Part shown: piece by piece, positions 28,657 through 36,827 of the stretch
How positions within the stretch are numbered: position 1 is the stretch's first letter
Layout: each line of letters opens with the position of its first letter
Origin: Psychroserpens sp041224425
GTDB lineage: Bacteria > Bacteroidota > Bacteroidia > Flavobacteriales > Flavobacteriaceae
Assembly: GCF_041224425.1 (NCBI RefSeq)
Contig: NZ_JBGFGL010000071.1
Location: 1-64,000 of the forward strand
Reading direction: 5' to 3'
Length of the DNA: 64,000 nucleotides
The notes under the pieces: generated by a model
What the model was told of the DNA's origin: nothing
The model's input: the letters and a program-made list of their open reading frames with translations, nothing else
The model's database searches: none
Program-made: the position numbers and the translations under genes

Positions 28657-29141
28657 TGCCTTTCCGAGTTGAAGTTATTCCAAATCGATATATAGCTGGT
28701 ATGCGAACCAAAACTTGTATGGTTCATATCATGAAAGACACTCAGGACATTGCAAAGCAATTTATGCCTCGACGTCATGAGGTAAATCACAGAATAGGAA
28801 ATCATGTGTTTTCCATTCAAAATTTTGGACCTGATTTTTCACCTGCAAATCCACATTCCGAATTTGAAAAATGGATTGGTATTGAAGTTAGTGAAATTGA
28901 TGCGCTTCCGAAAGACATAAAGTCCTTTGTTATTCCAACTGGCACTTATGCTGTGTTTGACTATAAAGGATCTATGAAAGATTTTTCAGCATTTAGAGCA
29001 AGGATTTTTCAAGAGTGGTTGCCTAATTCAGACTATATTTTGGATGATAGACCGCATTTTGAAATTGTAGATGAAAATTATCGCAAGGACTTAAACAATA
29101 CCGAAGAGTCAGTTTGGATTCCTGTTCAAAAGAAAATCTGA
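28653..29141 (+). CDS. GyrI-like (AraC effector-binding domain) protein
   Basis: 162 aa. Starts FRVEVIPNRYIAGMRTKTCMV and has the SOUL/GyrI small-molecule-binding pattern WIGIEVSEIDALPKDIKSFVIPTGTYAVFDYKG and EWLPNSDYILDDRPHFEIVDENY. There is no DNA-binding domain, so it is a stand-alone binding or hydrolase-like protein. Its start overlaps the folK-fusion stop by 4 bp. Confidence 0.8.
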   Translation: MMPFRVEVIPNRYIAGMRTKTCMVHIMKDTQDIAKQFMPRRHEVNHRIGNHVFSIQNFGPDFSPANPHSEFEKWIGIEVSEIDALPKDIKSFVIPTGTYAVFDYKGSMKDFSAFRARIFQEWLPNSDYILDDRPHFEIVDENYRKDLNNTEESVWIPVQKKI

Positions 29142-29159
29142 TGTCTTTTAGTATTGGTT

Positions 29160-29825
29160 TTATAAAGTCAATAGCGTCGTAACAATCTGACTTTTATTGT
29201 CTTCTAAGATGGTTTTGCACATTAAGGTATTATCGTGGCTTTCTAAATCGAAAGGTGATCGAAGCAAGTCAACACCACTGTTGTATTTAAGTCTGTTGCC
29301 CTGGCTAGAGATGATATCTTTGTTGGGTTCAAAAGAATCTCTTGGAATGTGTTCCGTAAGGATAATGTATTTGTAGGTTTTGATGTTTTCAACAATACTT
29401 TGGATTTCTTCATTTGACAAATGTTGAAGCACTTGTCTTAAAATGATGCAATCTGCAACAGGAAGCTGGTCTTTTGAAATATCTAAACACTGAAATTCTA
29501 GATTTTTATTATTGAACTTGGTTTTGTTGCGCTTTATCAAAGCTTCTACGATATCGATGCCAGTGTAAGATTTGGTGTATTTCAATAATTGCTTACCAAC
29601 ATTGAAATCGCCACAACCTAAATCACAAACGGTTAAATTGTTATTATGCGATTTCAAAAAGCTAATTACTGCTTTAAGGTATGGCTCTACAATGCTTGGG
29701 TTATGAGAACCTTCACCAGAGTAGAAATCAAAGTCGCTTCCGCCCCAAAGATGCTGTTCGTAGATTTGGTTCATAACCGCTTTGGTGGGCCAAGGTTGTT
29801 TTGTTCTCTTAGATTGGTCACTCAT
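29160..29825 (-). CDS. Class I SAM-dependent methyltransferase
   Basis: 221 aa from ATG 29825, which overlaps the upstream stop by 8 bp. A longer frame to 29933 runs inside the upstream gene and was not used. Motif I is VCDLGCGDFNVGKQLL, then YTGIDIVEALI (motif II) and CIILRQVLQHLSNEEI (motif IV/post I). The N-terminus (WPTKAVMNQIYEQHLWGGSDFDFYSGEGSHNPSIV) recalls putative sugar or small-molecule methyltransferases. Substrate unknown. Confidence 0.8.
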   Translation of the reverse strand: MSDQSKRTKQPWPTKAVMNQIYEQHLWGGSDFDFYSGEGSHNPSIVEPYLKAVISFLKSHNNNLTVCDLGCGDFNVGKQLLKYTKSYTGIDIVEALIKRNKTKFNNKNLEFQCLDISKDQLPVADCIILRQVLQHLSNEEIQSIVENIKTYKYIILTEHIPRDSFEPNKDIISSQGNRLKYNSGVDLLRSPFDLESHDNTLMCKTILEDNKSQIVTTLLTL

Positions 29826-30903
29826 TCCAAATTGCTTCACCATTTTCGCCAGAGACTGGAGGCATTCCTTTTCTCCCTTTAGCATGCCAAAAGATAAACT
29901 CTTTTTCGTATTCAGAAATTCGGCCAGTTTCAAACTCCTTATGGATTAATGAGGTGATTTCATCAAAATGTTGGCTTGGAGCATGAACAAATAACATATA
30001 AGCTTTTGAAGTATATGCATCAAGTCTTTTGTTGTTAGGAAAGCCATATGTTTTTGTAAGGTTAATTAATGTACTACTGTTTAGGCTATCATTTTTCTTG
30101 ATAATAGACCAAATGCTATCCGTTTTTTTATCGTACCAGTCAAATTCGTCACCAGATCCTTTTTTACCTTTAGATAATCGTTTCATCATAAAGCCTTTAT
30201 CCAATCCGTGAAGAGAATCAATTTTGTCAAATCCATGTCTTACACCCTGATCCAATTCATACATAGAGTCAATCACTTTATTTAGATATACTTTTTCAGA
30301 ATCAGATAACTGAAAATTTGTTTCTTTTTCTTCACAACTTAGGAACGAGATAAGTAGAGCGAAAATCAGAGCTATTGACTTTAATTTTGAGAATAAATCC
30401 CAAACCACAACACCACAGCTTACCGAAATGTTTAAGGAATGTTTGGTCCCAAATTGCGGGATTTCGATGACGACATCACTAGCATCCACAACCTCTTGTG
30501 CGACACCTTTTACCTCATTTCCAAAAACCAAAGCGTACTTTTGATTGTCTTCAGGTTGAAACTCATTGAGCATGGTCGCATTTTCGGCTTGTTCGATAGA
30601 TATGATTTTTATGCCTTCGTTTTTTAGTTTATGGATTACATCCATGGTATGTTCATTGTGTTCCCAATCTACAGTCTTGGTGCTTCCCAAAGCCGTTTTT
30701 CTAATGTCGTTGTGAGGAGGTTGGGCAGTAATGCCGCAGAGGTGGATTTTTTCAATCAAAAAGGCATCGCTGGTTCGAAATACAGAACCAATGTTATTCA
30801 AGCTTCTAATGTTGTCTAATACAATGATAAGCGGTGTTTTCTTAGCCGATTTAAATTCGGAAACATCCAATCGGTCAAGTTCACTGTTTTTGAGTTTTCT
30901 CAT
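29818..30903 (-). CDS. TrmH/SpoU-family RNA 2'-O-methyltransferase read through into a lipoprotein-like domain
   Basis: 361 aa. Residues 1-~175 are a complete SpoU knot methyltransferase (VLDNIRSLNNIGSVFRTSDAF, ALVFGNEVKGV, EIPQFGTKHSLNISVSCGVVVWDLF). At SKLK, where the family normally stops, the frame runs on into SIALIFALLISFLSC, a lipoprotein-type signal with Cys190, and ~170 residues that resemble a DUF6624-like domain (LDQGVRHGFDKID, LTKTYGFPNNKRLD, FVHAPSQHFDEI). A GTG at 30408 (Val166) would start a 196-aa lipoprotein with a good signal. Either a gene fusion by loss of a stop codon, or two products from one frame. Confidence 0.82.
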   Translation of the reverse strand: MRKLKNSELDRLDVSEFKSAKKTPLIIVLDNIRSLNNIGSVFRTSDAFLIEKIHLCGITAQPPHNDIRKTALGSTKTVDWEHNEHTMDVIHKLKNEGIKIISIEQAENATMLNEFQPEDNQKYALVFGNEVKGVAQEVVDASDVVIEIPQFGTKHSLNISVSCGVVVWDLFSKLKSIALIFALLISFLSCEEKETNFQLSDSEKVYLNKVIDSMYELDQGVRHGFDKIDSLHGLDKGFMMKRLSKGKKGSGDEFDWYDKKTDSIWSIIKKNDSLNSSTLINLTKTYGFPNNKRLDAYTSKAYMLFVHAPSQHFDEITSLIHKEFETGRISEYEKEFIFWHAKGRKGMPPVSGENGEAIWNE

Positions 30904-31024
30904 GTTAAAATCTTGTACGTTTTGTAGATAACTTCTTTGTTTTACACTTTATAAAGCCTTAAAATATAAGTACATTAGCAATCTTGTCGTTGAGACAAAA
31001 ATACCAATTAAAAAAGATAAACCC

Positions 31025-33637
31025 TTGGCGAAGAAAGCAAAAAAAGAAACCCCTTTAATGAAGCAGTACAATGCTATTAAAGCTAAGTATCCTGATGCCT
31101 TGTTGTTGTTTCGTGTGGGTGATTTTTATGAAACATTTGGTAGCGATGCCGTGAAGGCTTCAGATATTCTTGACATTGTTTTAACGAAGCGTGGCGCTGG
31201 AAGCGACAGTGAAACAGAATTGGCTGGTTTTCCACATCACTCCTTAAATAGTTACTTGCCTAAATTGGTCAAAGCTGGTTGTCGTGTCGCTATTTGTGAT
31301 CAGCTTGAAGATCCAAAGCAAACCAAGACGATTGTGAAACGAGGTGTTACTGAATTAGTAACGCCTGGTGTAGCCTTAAATGATGATATTTTACATTCGA
31401 AGCAGAATAACTTTTTGGCTTCCGTTCATGTTACCTCAAAGTATTTAGGGATATCGTTTTTAGATGTTTCAACTGGCGAATTCTTTATTGCCCAAGGAAA
31501 TGCCGAATACATTGATAAACTGCTTCAGAATTTCAAACCTAGTGAGGTTTTGGTGTCTAAACCCAACCGTTTAAAATTTGCTGAGGTTTTTGGAAATGAT
31601 TTCCATGTCTTTTATATGGAAGATTGGGTATTTCAAGATGATTATGCCAATGAAACCTTACTAAAACATTTCAATACAAAATCCCTCAAAGGTTACGGTA
31701 TTGACGACCTTTATGAAGGTATTGTGGCTTCTGGAGCAATCCTTCATTATTTAGGTGAAACGCAACACCATAAATTAGAACACATTACGTCTATACAACG
31801 ATTGGTAAAAGGCGATTATGTTTGGATGGATCGATTCACCATCAAGAATTTGGAATTGTACCATTCTTCTAATCAAAATGCAGTCACATTAATAGATGTT
31901 ATTGATAAAACCATCTCGCCAATGGGCGGACGCTTACTCAAGCGTTGGTTGGCATTGCCTTTGGTCGATCTTAAAGCCATTGAACAGCGACATGATGTTG
32001 TAGCGTTTCTTAATGAGGATCAGAATTTGCGTACTAAGTTTCAAAATCAGCTTAAGCAAATAGGAGATATTGAACGATTGATTTCCAAGGTAGCCACTGC
32101 CAAGATCAATCCGAGGGAAGTGGTGCAGCTCAAAAACGCCTTGGAAGCTATTGTGCCTGTAAAGGCACTTGCGAGCCAATCGAAAAACGCATCCTTAAAA
32201 GCTTTAGGAGAGCAGATGGATGGTTGTGAAGAACTCCGTGAGCTTATCAAACAAACTTTAAACGAAGAGGCGCCTGTTAATATTCAAAAAGGACATACGA
32301 TTTCATCAGATTTTTCAGCAGAGCTAAAAGAACTTAGAGAGCTATCCACTTCGAGCAAGGAGTATTTAGATGACATGCTTGAGCGTGAATCCCAACGAAC
32401 AGGAATTACTTCACTTAAAATTGCTTCAAACAATGTGTTCGGCTATTATATTGAAGTGCGACATACACATAAAGATAAAGTACCTGAAGACTGGATTAGA
32501 AAGCAAACCTTAGTCAGTGCAGAACGTTATATTACTGAAGAGTTAAAAGAGTACGAGGCTAAGATTTTAGGTGCTGAAGAGCGTATTTTACTCATTGAGC
32601 AGCAACTTTTTTCTGAGCTGGTCAACTGGATGGTTCAGTTTATCAAGCCAGTTCAAAAAAATGCTAGTTTGATTGCTCAATTGGATTGTCTTTGTGGATT
32701 TTCAAAGTTGGCCTCAGACCATCATTATGTGCGTCCGAGCATCACTGAAGATTACATCTTAGATATCAAAAATGGTCGCCATCCAGTGATTGAAAAACAA
32801 TTACCACTTGGTGAGCCTTACATTGCGAACGATGTGTATTTAGATCGTGAACAGCAACAAATCATCATGATTACTGGTCCGAACATGTCTGGTAAATCGG
32901 CTATTTTACGTCAAACGGCTTTAATTGTGTTGTTAGCTCAAATGGGAAGTTTTATTCCAGCAGAAGCGGCAACTATCGGATTGGTCGATAAGATCTTTAC
33001 ACGTGTAGGCGCTAGTGATAATATTTCCATGGGTGAATCAACTTTTATGGTCGAGATGAACGAAACCGCTTCCATTTTGAATAATATTTCTGAGCGAAGC
33101 TTGGTGTTACTTGATGAAATCGGAAGAGGCACTAGTACTTATGACGGGATTTCCATTGCATGGGCCATTAGTGAGTATTTACACGAGCATCCATCTAAAG
33201 CAAAGACCTTGTTTGCTACGCATTATCATGAATTGAATGAGATGACGGAGACTTTTGATCGGATTAAAAATTTCAATGTTTCAGTTAAGGAATTGGATGA
33301 CAATGTTTTGTTTCTAAGAAAACTGGTTGAAGGTGGAAGCGAGCACAGTTTTGGTATTCATGTCGCGAAGATGGCAGGTATGCCGCAGCAAGTCATTCAT
33401 CGGGCAAAGAAAATATTGAAACAATTGGAAAAATCACATTCTAGTGAAGAGTTGACCGATAAGGTAAAGACATTGGATAATGACATGCAATTGAGTTTTT
33501 TCAATTTAGATGATCCGCTTTTGGAACAAATTCGTGAAGAAATCGTAACGATTGATATTGACACCTTAACTCCAGTTGAAGCCTTGATGAAGCTAAATGA
33601 AATCAAGCGTATGCTCTTGAAAAAGAAACAGGCTTAA
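31025..33637 (+). CDS. mutS: DNA mismatch repair protein MutS
   Basis: 870 aa. Mismatch-binding domain with LLFRVGDFYETFGSDA near residue 30, connector, lever and clamp domains, and ATPase with Walker A TGPNMSGKSAILRQ (about 618), Walker B LVLLDEIGRGTSTYDG and the signature FATHYHELNEM. The start is TTG at 31025, giving MAKKAKKETPLMKQYN, the conserved flavobacterial N-terminus; the first ATG, at 31061, would remove it. Confidence 0.95.
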   Translation: MAKKAKKETPLMKQYNAIKAKYPDALLLFRVGDFYETFGSDAVKASDILDIVLTKRGAGSDSETELAGFPHHSLNSYLPKLVKAGCRVAICDQLEDPKQTKTIVKRGVTELVTPGVALNDDILHSKQNNFLASVHVTSKYLGISFLDVSTGEFFIAQGNAEYIDKLLQNFKPSEVLVSKPNRLKFAEVFGNDFHVFYMEDWVFQDDYANETLLKHFNTKSLKGYGIDDLYEGIVASGAILHYLGETQHHKLEHITSIQRLVKGDYVWMDRFTIKNLELYHSSNQNAVTLIDVIDKTISPMGGRLLKRWLALPLVDLKAIEQRHDVVAFLNEDQNLRTKFQNQLKQIGDIERLISKVATAKINPREVVQLKNALEAIVPVKALASQSKNASLKALGEQMDGCEELRELIKQTLNEEAPVNIQKGHTISSDFSAELKELRELSTSSKEYLDDMLERESQRTGITSLKIASNNVFGYYIEVRHTHKDKVPEDWIRKQTLVSAERYITEELKEYEAKILGAEERILLIEQQLFSELVNWMVQFIKPVQKNASLIAQLDCLCGFSKLASDHHYVRPSITEDYILDIKNGRHPVIEKQLPLGEPYIANDVYLDREQQQIIMITGPNMSGKSAILRQTALIVLLAQMGSFIPAEAATIGLVDKIFTRVGASDNISMGESTFMVEMNETASILNNISERSLVLLDEIGRGTSTYDGISIAWAISEYLHEHPSKAKTLFATHYHELNEMTETFDRIKNFNVSVKELDDNVLFLRKLVEGGSEHSFGIHVAKMAGMPQQVIHRAKKILKQLEKSHSSEELTDKVKTLDNDMQLSFFNLDDPLLEQIREEIVTIDIDTLTPVEALMKLNEIKRMLLKKKQA

Positions 33638-33663
33638 AAATTATAGTTTTTTTAAAAAAAGGC

Positions 33664-33693
33664 TTTGCTTTTCTGATAAAAGTCTTAAATTTG
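33664..33693 (+). promoter_or_regulatory. Promoter of the tRNA-Gly/tRNA-Leu unit
   Basis: A -33 TTTG (33664-33667) and -7 TAAATTTG (33686-33693) with an 18-bp spacer fit the Bacteroidota consensus closely. They lie about 40 bp before the tRNA-Gly. Confidence 0.75.
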
Positions 33694-33731
33694 CCCTCGC
33701 AATAAAGAGAACGTTCTTATACATTGCTAAT

Positions 33732-33803
33732 GCGAAAGTAGCTCAGGGGTAGAGCATCACCTTGCCAAGGTGAGGGTCGCGGGTTCAAATCCCGTCTTTC
33801 GCT
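33732..33803 (+). tRNA. tRNA-Gly (GCC)
   Basis: Acceptor GCGAAAG (33732-33738) pairs with CTTTCGC (33796-33802), discriminator T. Anticodon arm TCACC-TTGCCAA-GGTGA with anticodon GCC at 33764-33766; T arm GCGGG-TTCAAAT-CCCGT with one wobble. CCA is not encoded. Confidence 0.95.
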
Positions 33804-33839
33804 CTACACACCATATACTAGTCAAGTCGTGACTATAAT

Positions 33840-33924
33840 GCTGAAGTGGTGGAATTGGTAGACACGTTGGACTTAAAATCCAATGTCCGTTTAGGACGTA
33901 CGGGTTCAAGTCCCGTCTTCAGTA
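33840..33924 (+). tRNA. tRNA-Leu (UAA)
   Basis: 85 nt with a long variable arm. Acceptor GCTGAAG pairs with CTTCAGT (first pair G-U), discriminator A at 33924. Anticodon arm TTGGA-CTTAAAA-TCCAA gives anticodon TAA at 33874-33876; T arm ACGGG-TTCAAGT-CCCGT. Its 3' end is repeated at 34070-34084. Confidence 0.94.
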
Positions 33925-34105
33925 CAGATGAAAAGCCGAAACTCATGTTTCGGCTTTTTTGTTTTCAAAATTACCGGGAGCTTGCTTCCGTAGGAACTTT
34001 GAAAGCAAAATAAAAAACTTAAGTTTAGCTTTTCTCAAGATGTTGATAAGGAACTCGCCAAAGGCATTCCCCGTCTTCAGTACAAAGGGATAAACTGTAA
34101 GGTTT
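33923..34105 (+). repeat. Left copy of a ~190-bp repeat starting at the tRNA-Leu 3' end
   Basis: Matches 59677-59863 along its length with a few small gaps. Shared blocks: 33923-33942 with 59677-59696 (20/20), 33947-33973 with 59701-59727 (27/27), 33994-34013 with 59748-59767 (20/20), 34031-34048 with 59791-59808 (18/18), and 34072-34091 with 59832-59851 (20/20). Bases 34070-34084 repeat 15 bases of the tRNA-Leu 3' end (33912-33926). This is the kind of structure left by integration at a tRNA 3' end. The rest of the gap to 34308 holds the Rrf2 promoter region. Confidence 0.85.
33931..33960 (+). terminator. Terminator of the tRNA unit
   Basis: A perfect 12-bp stem (33931-33942 with 33947-33958), loop TCAT, in a T-rich right arm, begins 7 bases past the tRNA-Leu. 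The same hairpin occurs in the second repeat copy at 59685-59712. Confidence 0.85.
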
Positions 34106-34115
34106 GTCCCTTTTT
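34083..34115 (+). terminator. Second terminator-like hairpin downstream of tRNA-Leu
   Basis: AAAGGGATAAAC pairs with GGTTTGTCCCTTT (wobble pairs) followed by a T run. It directly follows the duplicated tRNA 3' end. Confidence 0.6.
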
Positions 34116-34249
34116 TTATTCTATTTGAAACTATTAACAATATTCGATACGTTATAATGACGTGTTAATTTGATGTACCCGATTTATGAGGTTATTTATT
34201 ATAATTGTTTGATTACTCAGGCTTATAGGGATCAATATATCACTTAAAT

Positions 34250-34265
34250 AAGATAAATATATCCG
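34250..34265. promoter_or_regulatory. Operator-like site (AAGATA-N4-TATCCG) upstream of the first rrf2 gene
   Basis: An imperfect palindrome inside a ~33-bp stretch that recurs almost unchanged before the RIC gene (34755-34787). A -7 box TAACTTTG lies at 34284-34291, so the site covers the -33 region and would block transcription when occupied. Its core matches the exact palindromes at 40312 and 47785. Confidence 0.6.
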
Positions 34266-34308
34266 AATTAAAATATTATTTCTTAACTTTGTACAATAAT
34301 TTAAAAAC

Positions 34309-34743
34309 ATGTTTTCAAAGGCTTGTGAATATGCTATTAAGGCTTGTATTTTTGTCGCAAAAAGTTCCATGCGAAATGAACGTGTGACGCCAAAACAAAT
34401 CGCTGATCAAATAAATTCTCCAGTTGCTTTTACAGCTAAAATTATGCAAGATTTAGTTAAAAGCAATTTGGTTGCGTCGTACAGAGGAGCCTATGGTGGT
34501 TTCGAAATTGAACAAGCTAAAATAGCTGAGATTTCATTATCCCAAATTGTTGAAGTTATCGATGGAGATAAAATATACAATGGTTGCGGGTTAGGATTGG
34601 ATGTATGCAACGAAAATCATCCTTGTCCTGTACATGAGCAATATAAAGCAATTAGGGAAGATTTGAAGCAACTTTTAAAAACTACTAATTTGGAGCAATT
34701 GGCAGTAGGCATTGAAACAGGTGACGCTTTCCTAAAAACATAA
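34309..34743 (+). CDS. Rrf2-family regulator with three-Cys Fe-S site (NsrR/IscR-like)
   Basis: 144 aa. N-terminal winged helix (CEYAIKACIFVAKSS, VTPKQIADQINSPVAFTAKIMQDLVKSNLVASYRGAYGGFEI). The cluster-binding loop GCGLGLDVCNENHPCPVH has three Cys, spaced C-x6-C-x5-C, so it should carry an Fe-S cluster that senses NO, O2 or cluster status. It lies directly ahead of the nitrosative-damage repair gene RIC and behind its own operator-like site, so autoregulation is likely. Confidence 0.9.
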   Translation: MFSKACEYAIKACIFVAKSSMRNERVTPKQIADQINSPVAFTAKIMQDLVKSNLVASYRGAYGGFEIEQAKIAEISLSQIVEVIDGDKIYNGCGLGLDVCNENHPCPVHEQYKAIREDLKQLLKTTNLEQLAVGIETGDAFLKT

Positions 34744-34761
34744 AAAAATTTAAACTTAAAT

Positions 34762-34777
34762 AAGATAAAATCATCCG
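34762..34777. promoter_or_regulatory. Operator-like site (AAGATA-N4-CATCCG) upstream of RIC
   Basis: Second copy of the sequence at 34250, ending 18 bp before the RIC ATG. The flanks CTTAAAT and GAATTAAAA are also kept. Confidence 0.55.
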
Positions 34778-34795
34778 AATTAAAAAACTAATAAT

Positions 34796-35524
34796 ATGGA
34801 ACTCACAACGAACAATGAGAAACAAATAGGAGCTTACGTGGCAGAAGATTTTAGAACTGCCGCAGTATTTTCCAAGTTCAAAATTGATTTTTGCTGTAAT
34901 GGGAATCGTACTGTATCAGAAGCGTGTAAAGCAAAAGGTCTTGATGAAACAAGGGTAACAGAAGAATTACATTCGATATTAAATACTGTTTCTGAAGAAA
35001 CCATTGATTATCAGTCATGGCCTTTGGATCTGCTCATAGATTATATTGAAAAAAAGCACCATAGGTATGTTGAGGAAACAATACCTGTACTTCGCCAGTT
35101 TCTTGATAAGCTCTGTAAAGTGCATGGCACGAGACATCCAGAACTTATTAAAATCCGCGAACTTTTTACCACTTCGGCTGGAGAATTGGTATCTCATATG
35201 AAAAAAGAAGAGCTTATTCTTTTCCCTTTTGTGAAACGCATGGTCGAAGCTAAACTAAGACACACAGTAATCGAGTCACCGCAATTTGGAACTGTTGAAA
35301 ACCCAATTGCTATGATGATGCATGAACACGATAATGAAGGCCAGCGTTTTAGACTAATAGCAGAGTTAACAAACGACTATACTCCTCCAGCAGATGCCTG
35401 TAATACATTCAGAGTTACGTATGCTATGTTAGATGAGTTTGAGAAGGATCTGCATTTACACATTCATTTAGAAAATAATATTCTGTTCCCAAATGCAATT
35501 AAACTAGAAAATGCACTCAAATAA
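34796..35524 (+). CDS. ric: Di-iron Fe-S cluster repair protein (RIC/ScdA/YtfE)
   Basis: 242 aa. N-terminal ScdA/DUF542 domain with the Cys pair in FKIDFCCNGNRTVSEACKAKG, then a hemerythrin-like four-helix domain (about 80-240) with metal ligands in KKHHRYVEE, GELVSHMKKEELILFPF, MMHEHDNEG and HLHIHLENNILFP. It restores Fe-S clusters damaged by NO or oxidants. Placed after an Rrf2 regulator with a shared operator-like site, and inside an N2O-reduction island, the role fits NO defence. Confidence 0.93.
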   Translation: MELTTNNEKQIGAYVAEDFRTAAVFSKFKIDFCCNGNRTVSEACKAKGLDETRVTEELHSILNTVSEETIDYQSWPLDLLIDYIEKKHHRYVEETIPVLRQFLDKLCKVHGTRHPELIKIRELFTTSAGELVSHMKKEELILFPFVKRMVEAKLRHTVIESPQFGTVENPIAMMMHEHDNEGQRFRLIAELTNDYTPPADACNTFRVTYAMLDEFEKDLHLHIHLENNILFPNAIKLENALK

Positions 35525-35546
35525 ACTTTAAAACTAAACCTTAGTT

Positions 35547-35586
35547 AAATCCCAAAGCGTTGCTGTGTCTGGGATTTTCTTTTTAA
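35547..35586 (+). terminator. Terminator after RIC
   Basis: AAATCCCA (35547-35554) pairs with TGGGATTT (35570-35577), followed by a T-rich run. Separates RIC from the downstream membrane gene. Confidence 0.7.
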
Positions 35587-35614
35587 TTTTAACAGTAACA
35601 AAAACTAAAGAACT

Positions 35615-36805
35615 GTGCTTAAAAAACTAAGTCTGATTTGTCTAGTTAATTTTTTTATAGCGTCATTGTTAGGACTTACCCTACGTTACACATCATTCGG
35701 TAGTTTCAATGTTAATTACAGATATCTCACTCACGCACATTCACACGTGGCCATGTTGGGTTGGGTATACTTAATGCTTTTTACCTTTGTGATTTTCATT
35801 TTTGTTGAACAACATCGAAAAAAATACATACGACTTTTTTGGGTGACACAAATTGCGGTTTTAGGCATGCTCTTAAGTTTTCCTTTTCAAGGATATGGTG
35901 TGGTATCCATAAGCTTTTCCACCTTGCACATATTGTGCAGTTATGTGTTTGCATTCTGGATATGGAAAGATGTAAATAATAGTACTGATGCATCAACAGT
36001 GATGTTAAAATCTGCATTGATTTTTATGCTGATATCTACTATTGGTGTGTGGTCCTTAGGTCCAATTATTGCCATATATGGTAGCGGTTCAACATACTAC
36101 GACATTGCCATTCAAGGCTTTCTCCACTTTCAGTTTAATGGCTGGTTTCTGTTTGGTGCTTTGGCTTTATTGATAAAACAATTGAATATAGAGAACAATA
36201 GATTGTTCAAGTCATTTCATCTTTTATTAATCCTGTCTACAATAGCAACTGTTGCATTGCCAATTCACTGGTTTCAACCTCATATGGCCTTAATCTATAG
36301 TAACGGTTTTGGTGTGGTTATACAATGGGTTGCAGTTATTATGTTACTCAGGTTGATTTATGTTAAAGTTAAGAGCTCTAGATCTAGTTGGTCATACTTA
36401 GGTGTTCTAACTTATGCGTTTGTATTCTGTAGTCTGCTGTTCAAGGTCTTGACCCAGGGCGTGTCCTTAATTCCAGAATTAGCAGGAGAACTGTACCAGT
36501 ATCGAAATTTTATTGTTGGGTATATTCATTTGGCAATGCTGGGTGTTATTACCGGTTTGTTGTTGGCATCACTATTAAAAAATCTCCAATCTCAGAACCG
36601 TAAAATCATACAATGGGGTTTTTATTTATTTTACTTTGGATTTGTCACCACTGAATTTATTATTTTCTACCAAGCTCTAGGATATTATCTGAAAAATCAA
36701 GGGATGAATCATTACCATGGGTTTTTGTTTTGGGCAAGTACTTTTCTTGCCTCTGGTATTCTTTGTATTCTAATGGGTACGTTTACATCATCTTTTAAAG
36801 ATTAA
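35615..36805 (+). CDS. Heme-copper-oxidase subunit I-like multi-pass membrane protein
   Basis: 396 aa with about 11-12 hydrophobic helices. Conserved-looking histidines lie in helix contexts similar to subunit I of cbb3/NorB proteins: LTHAHSHVAMLGWVYLM, FLHFQFNGWFLFGAL, LPIHWF and VGYIHLAMLGVITGLLLA. It is shorter than NorB or CcoN and has no partner subunit, so NO reduction or oxidase activity cannot be claimed. The start is GTG; no closer ATG keeps the first helix. Next to RIC, a role in NO response or heme/copper sensing is likely. Confidence 0.65.
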   Translation: MLKKLSLICLVNFFIASLLGLTLRYTSFGSFNVNYRYLTHAHSHVAMLGWVYLMLFTFVIFIFVEQHRKKYIRLFWVTQIAVLGMLLSFPFQGYGVVSISFSTLHILCSYVFAFWIWKDVNNSTDASTVMLKSALIFMLISTIGVWSLGPIIAIYGSGSTYYDIAIQGFLHFQFNGWFLFGALALLIKQLNIENNRLFKSFHLLLILSTIATVALPIHWFQPHMALIYSNGFGVVIQWVAVIMLLRLIYVKVKSSRSSWSYLGVLTYAFVFCSLLFKVLTQGVSLIPELAGELYQYRNFIVGYIHLAMLGVITGLLLASLLKNLQSQNRKIIQWGFYLFYFGFVTTEFIIFYQALGYYLKNQGMNHYHGFLFWASTFLASGILCILMGTFTSSFKD

Positions 36806-36827
36806 TATACAGGTCATCATTTGATTG

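Noticed and set aside
35615..36805. Calling this gene norB
   Set aside because: Too short, no NorC partner, and the full set of metal ligands could not be assigned.
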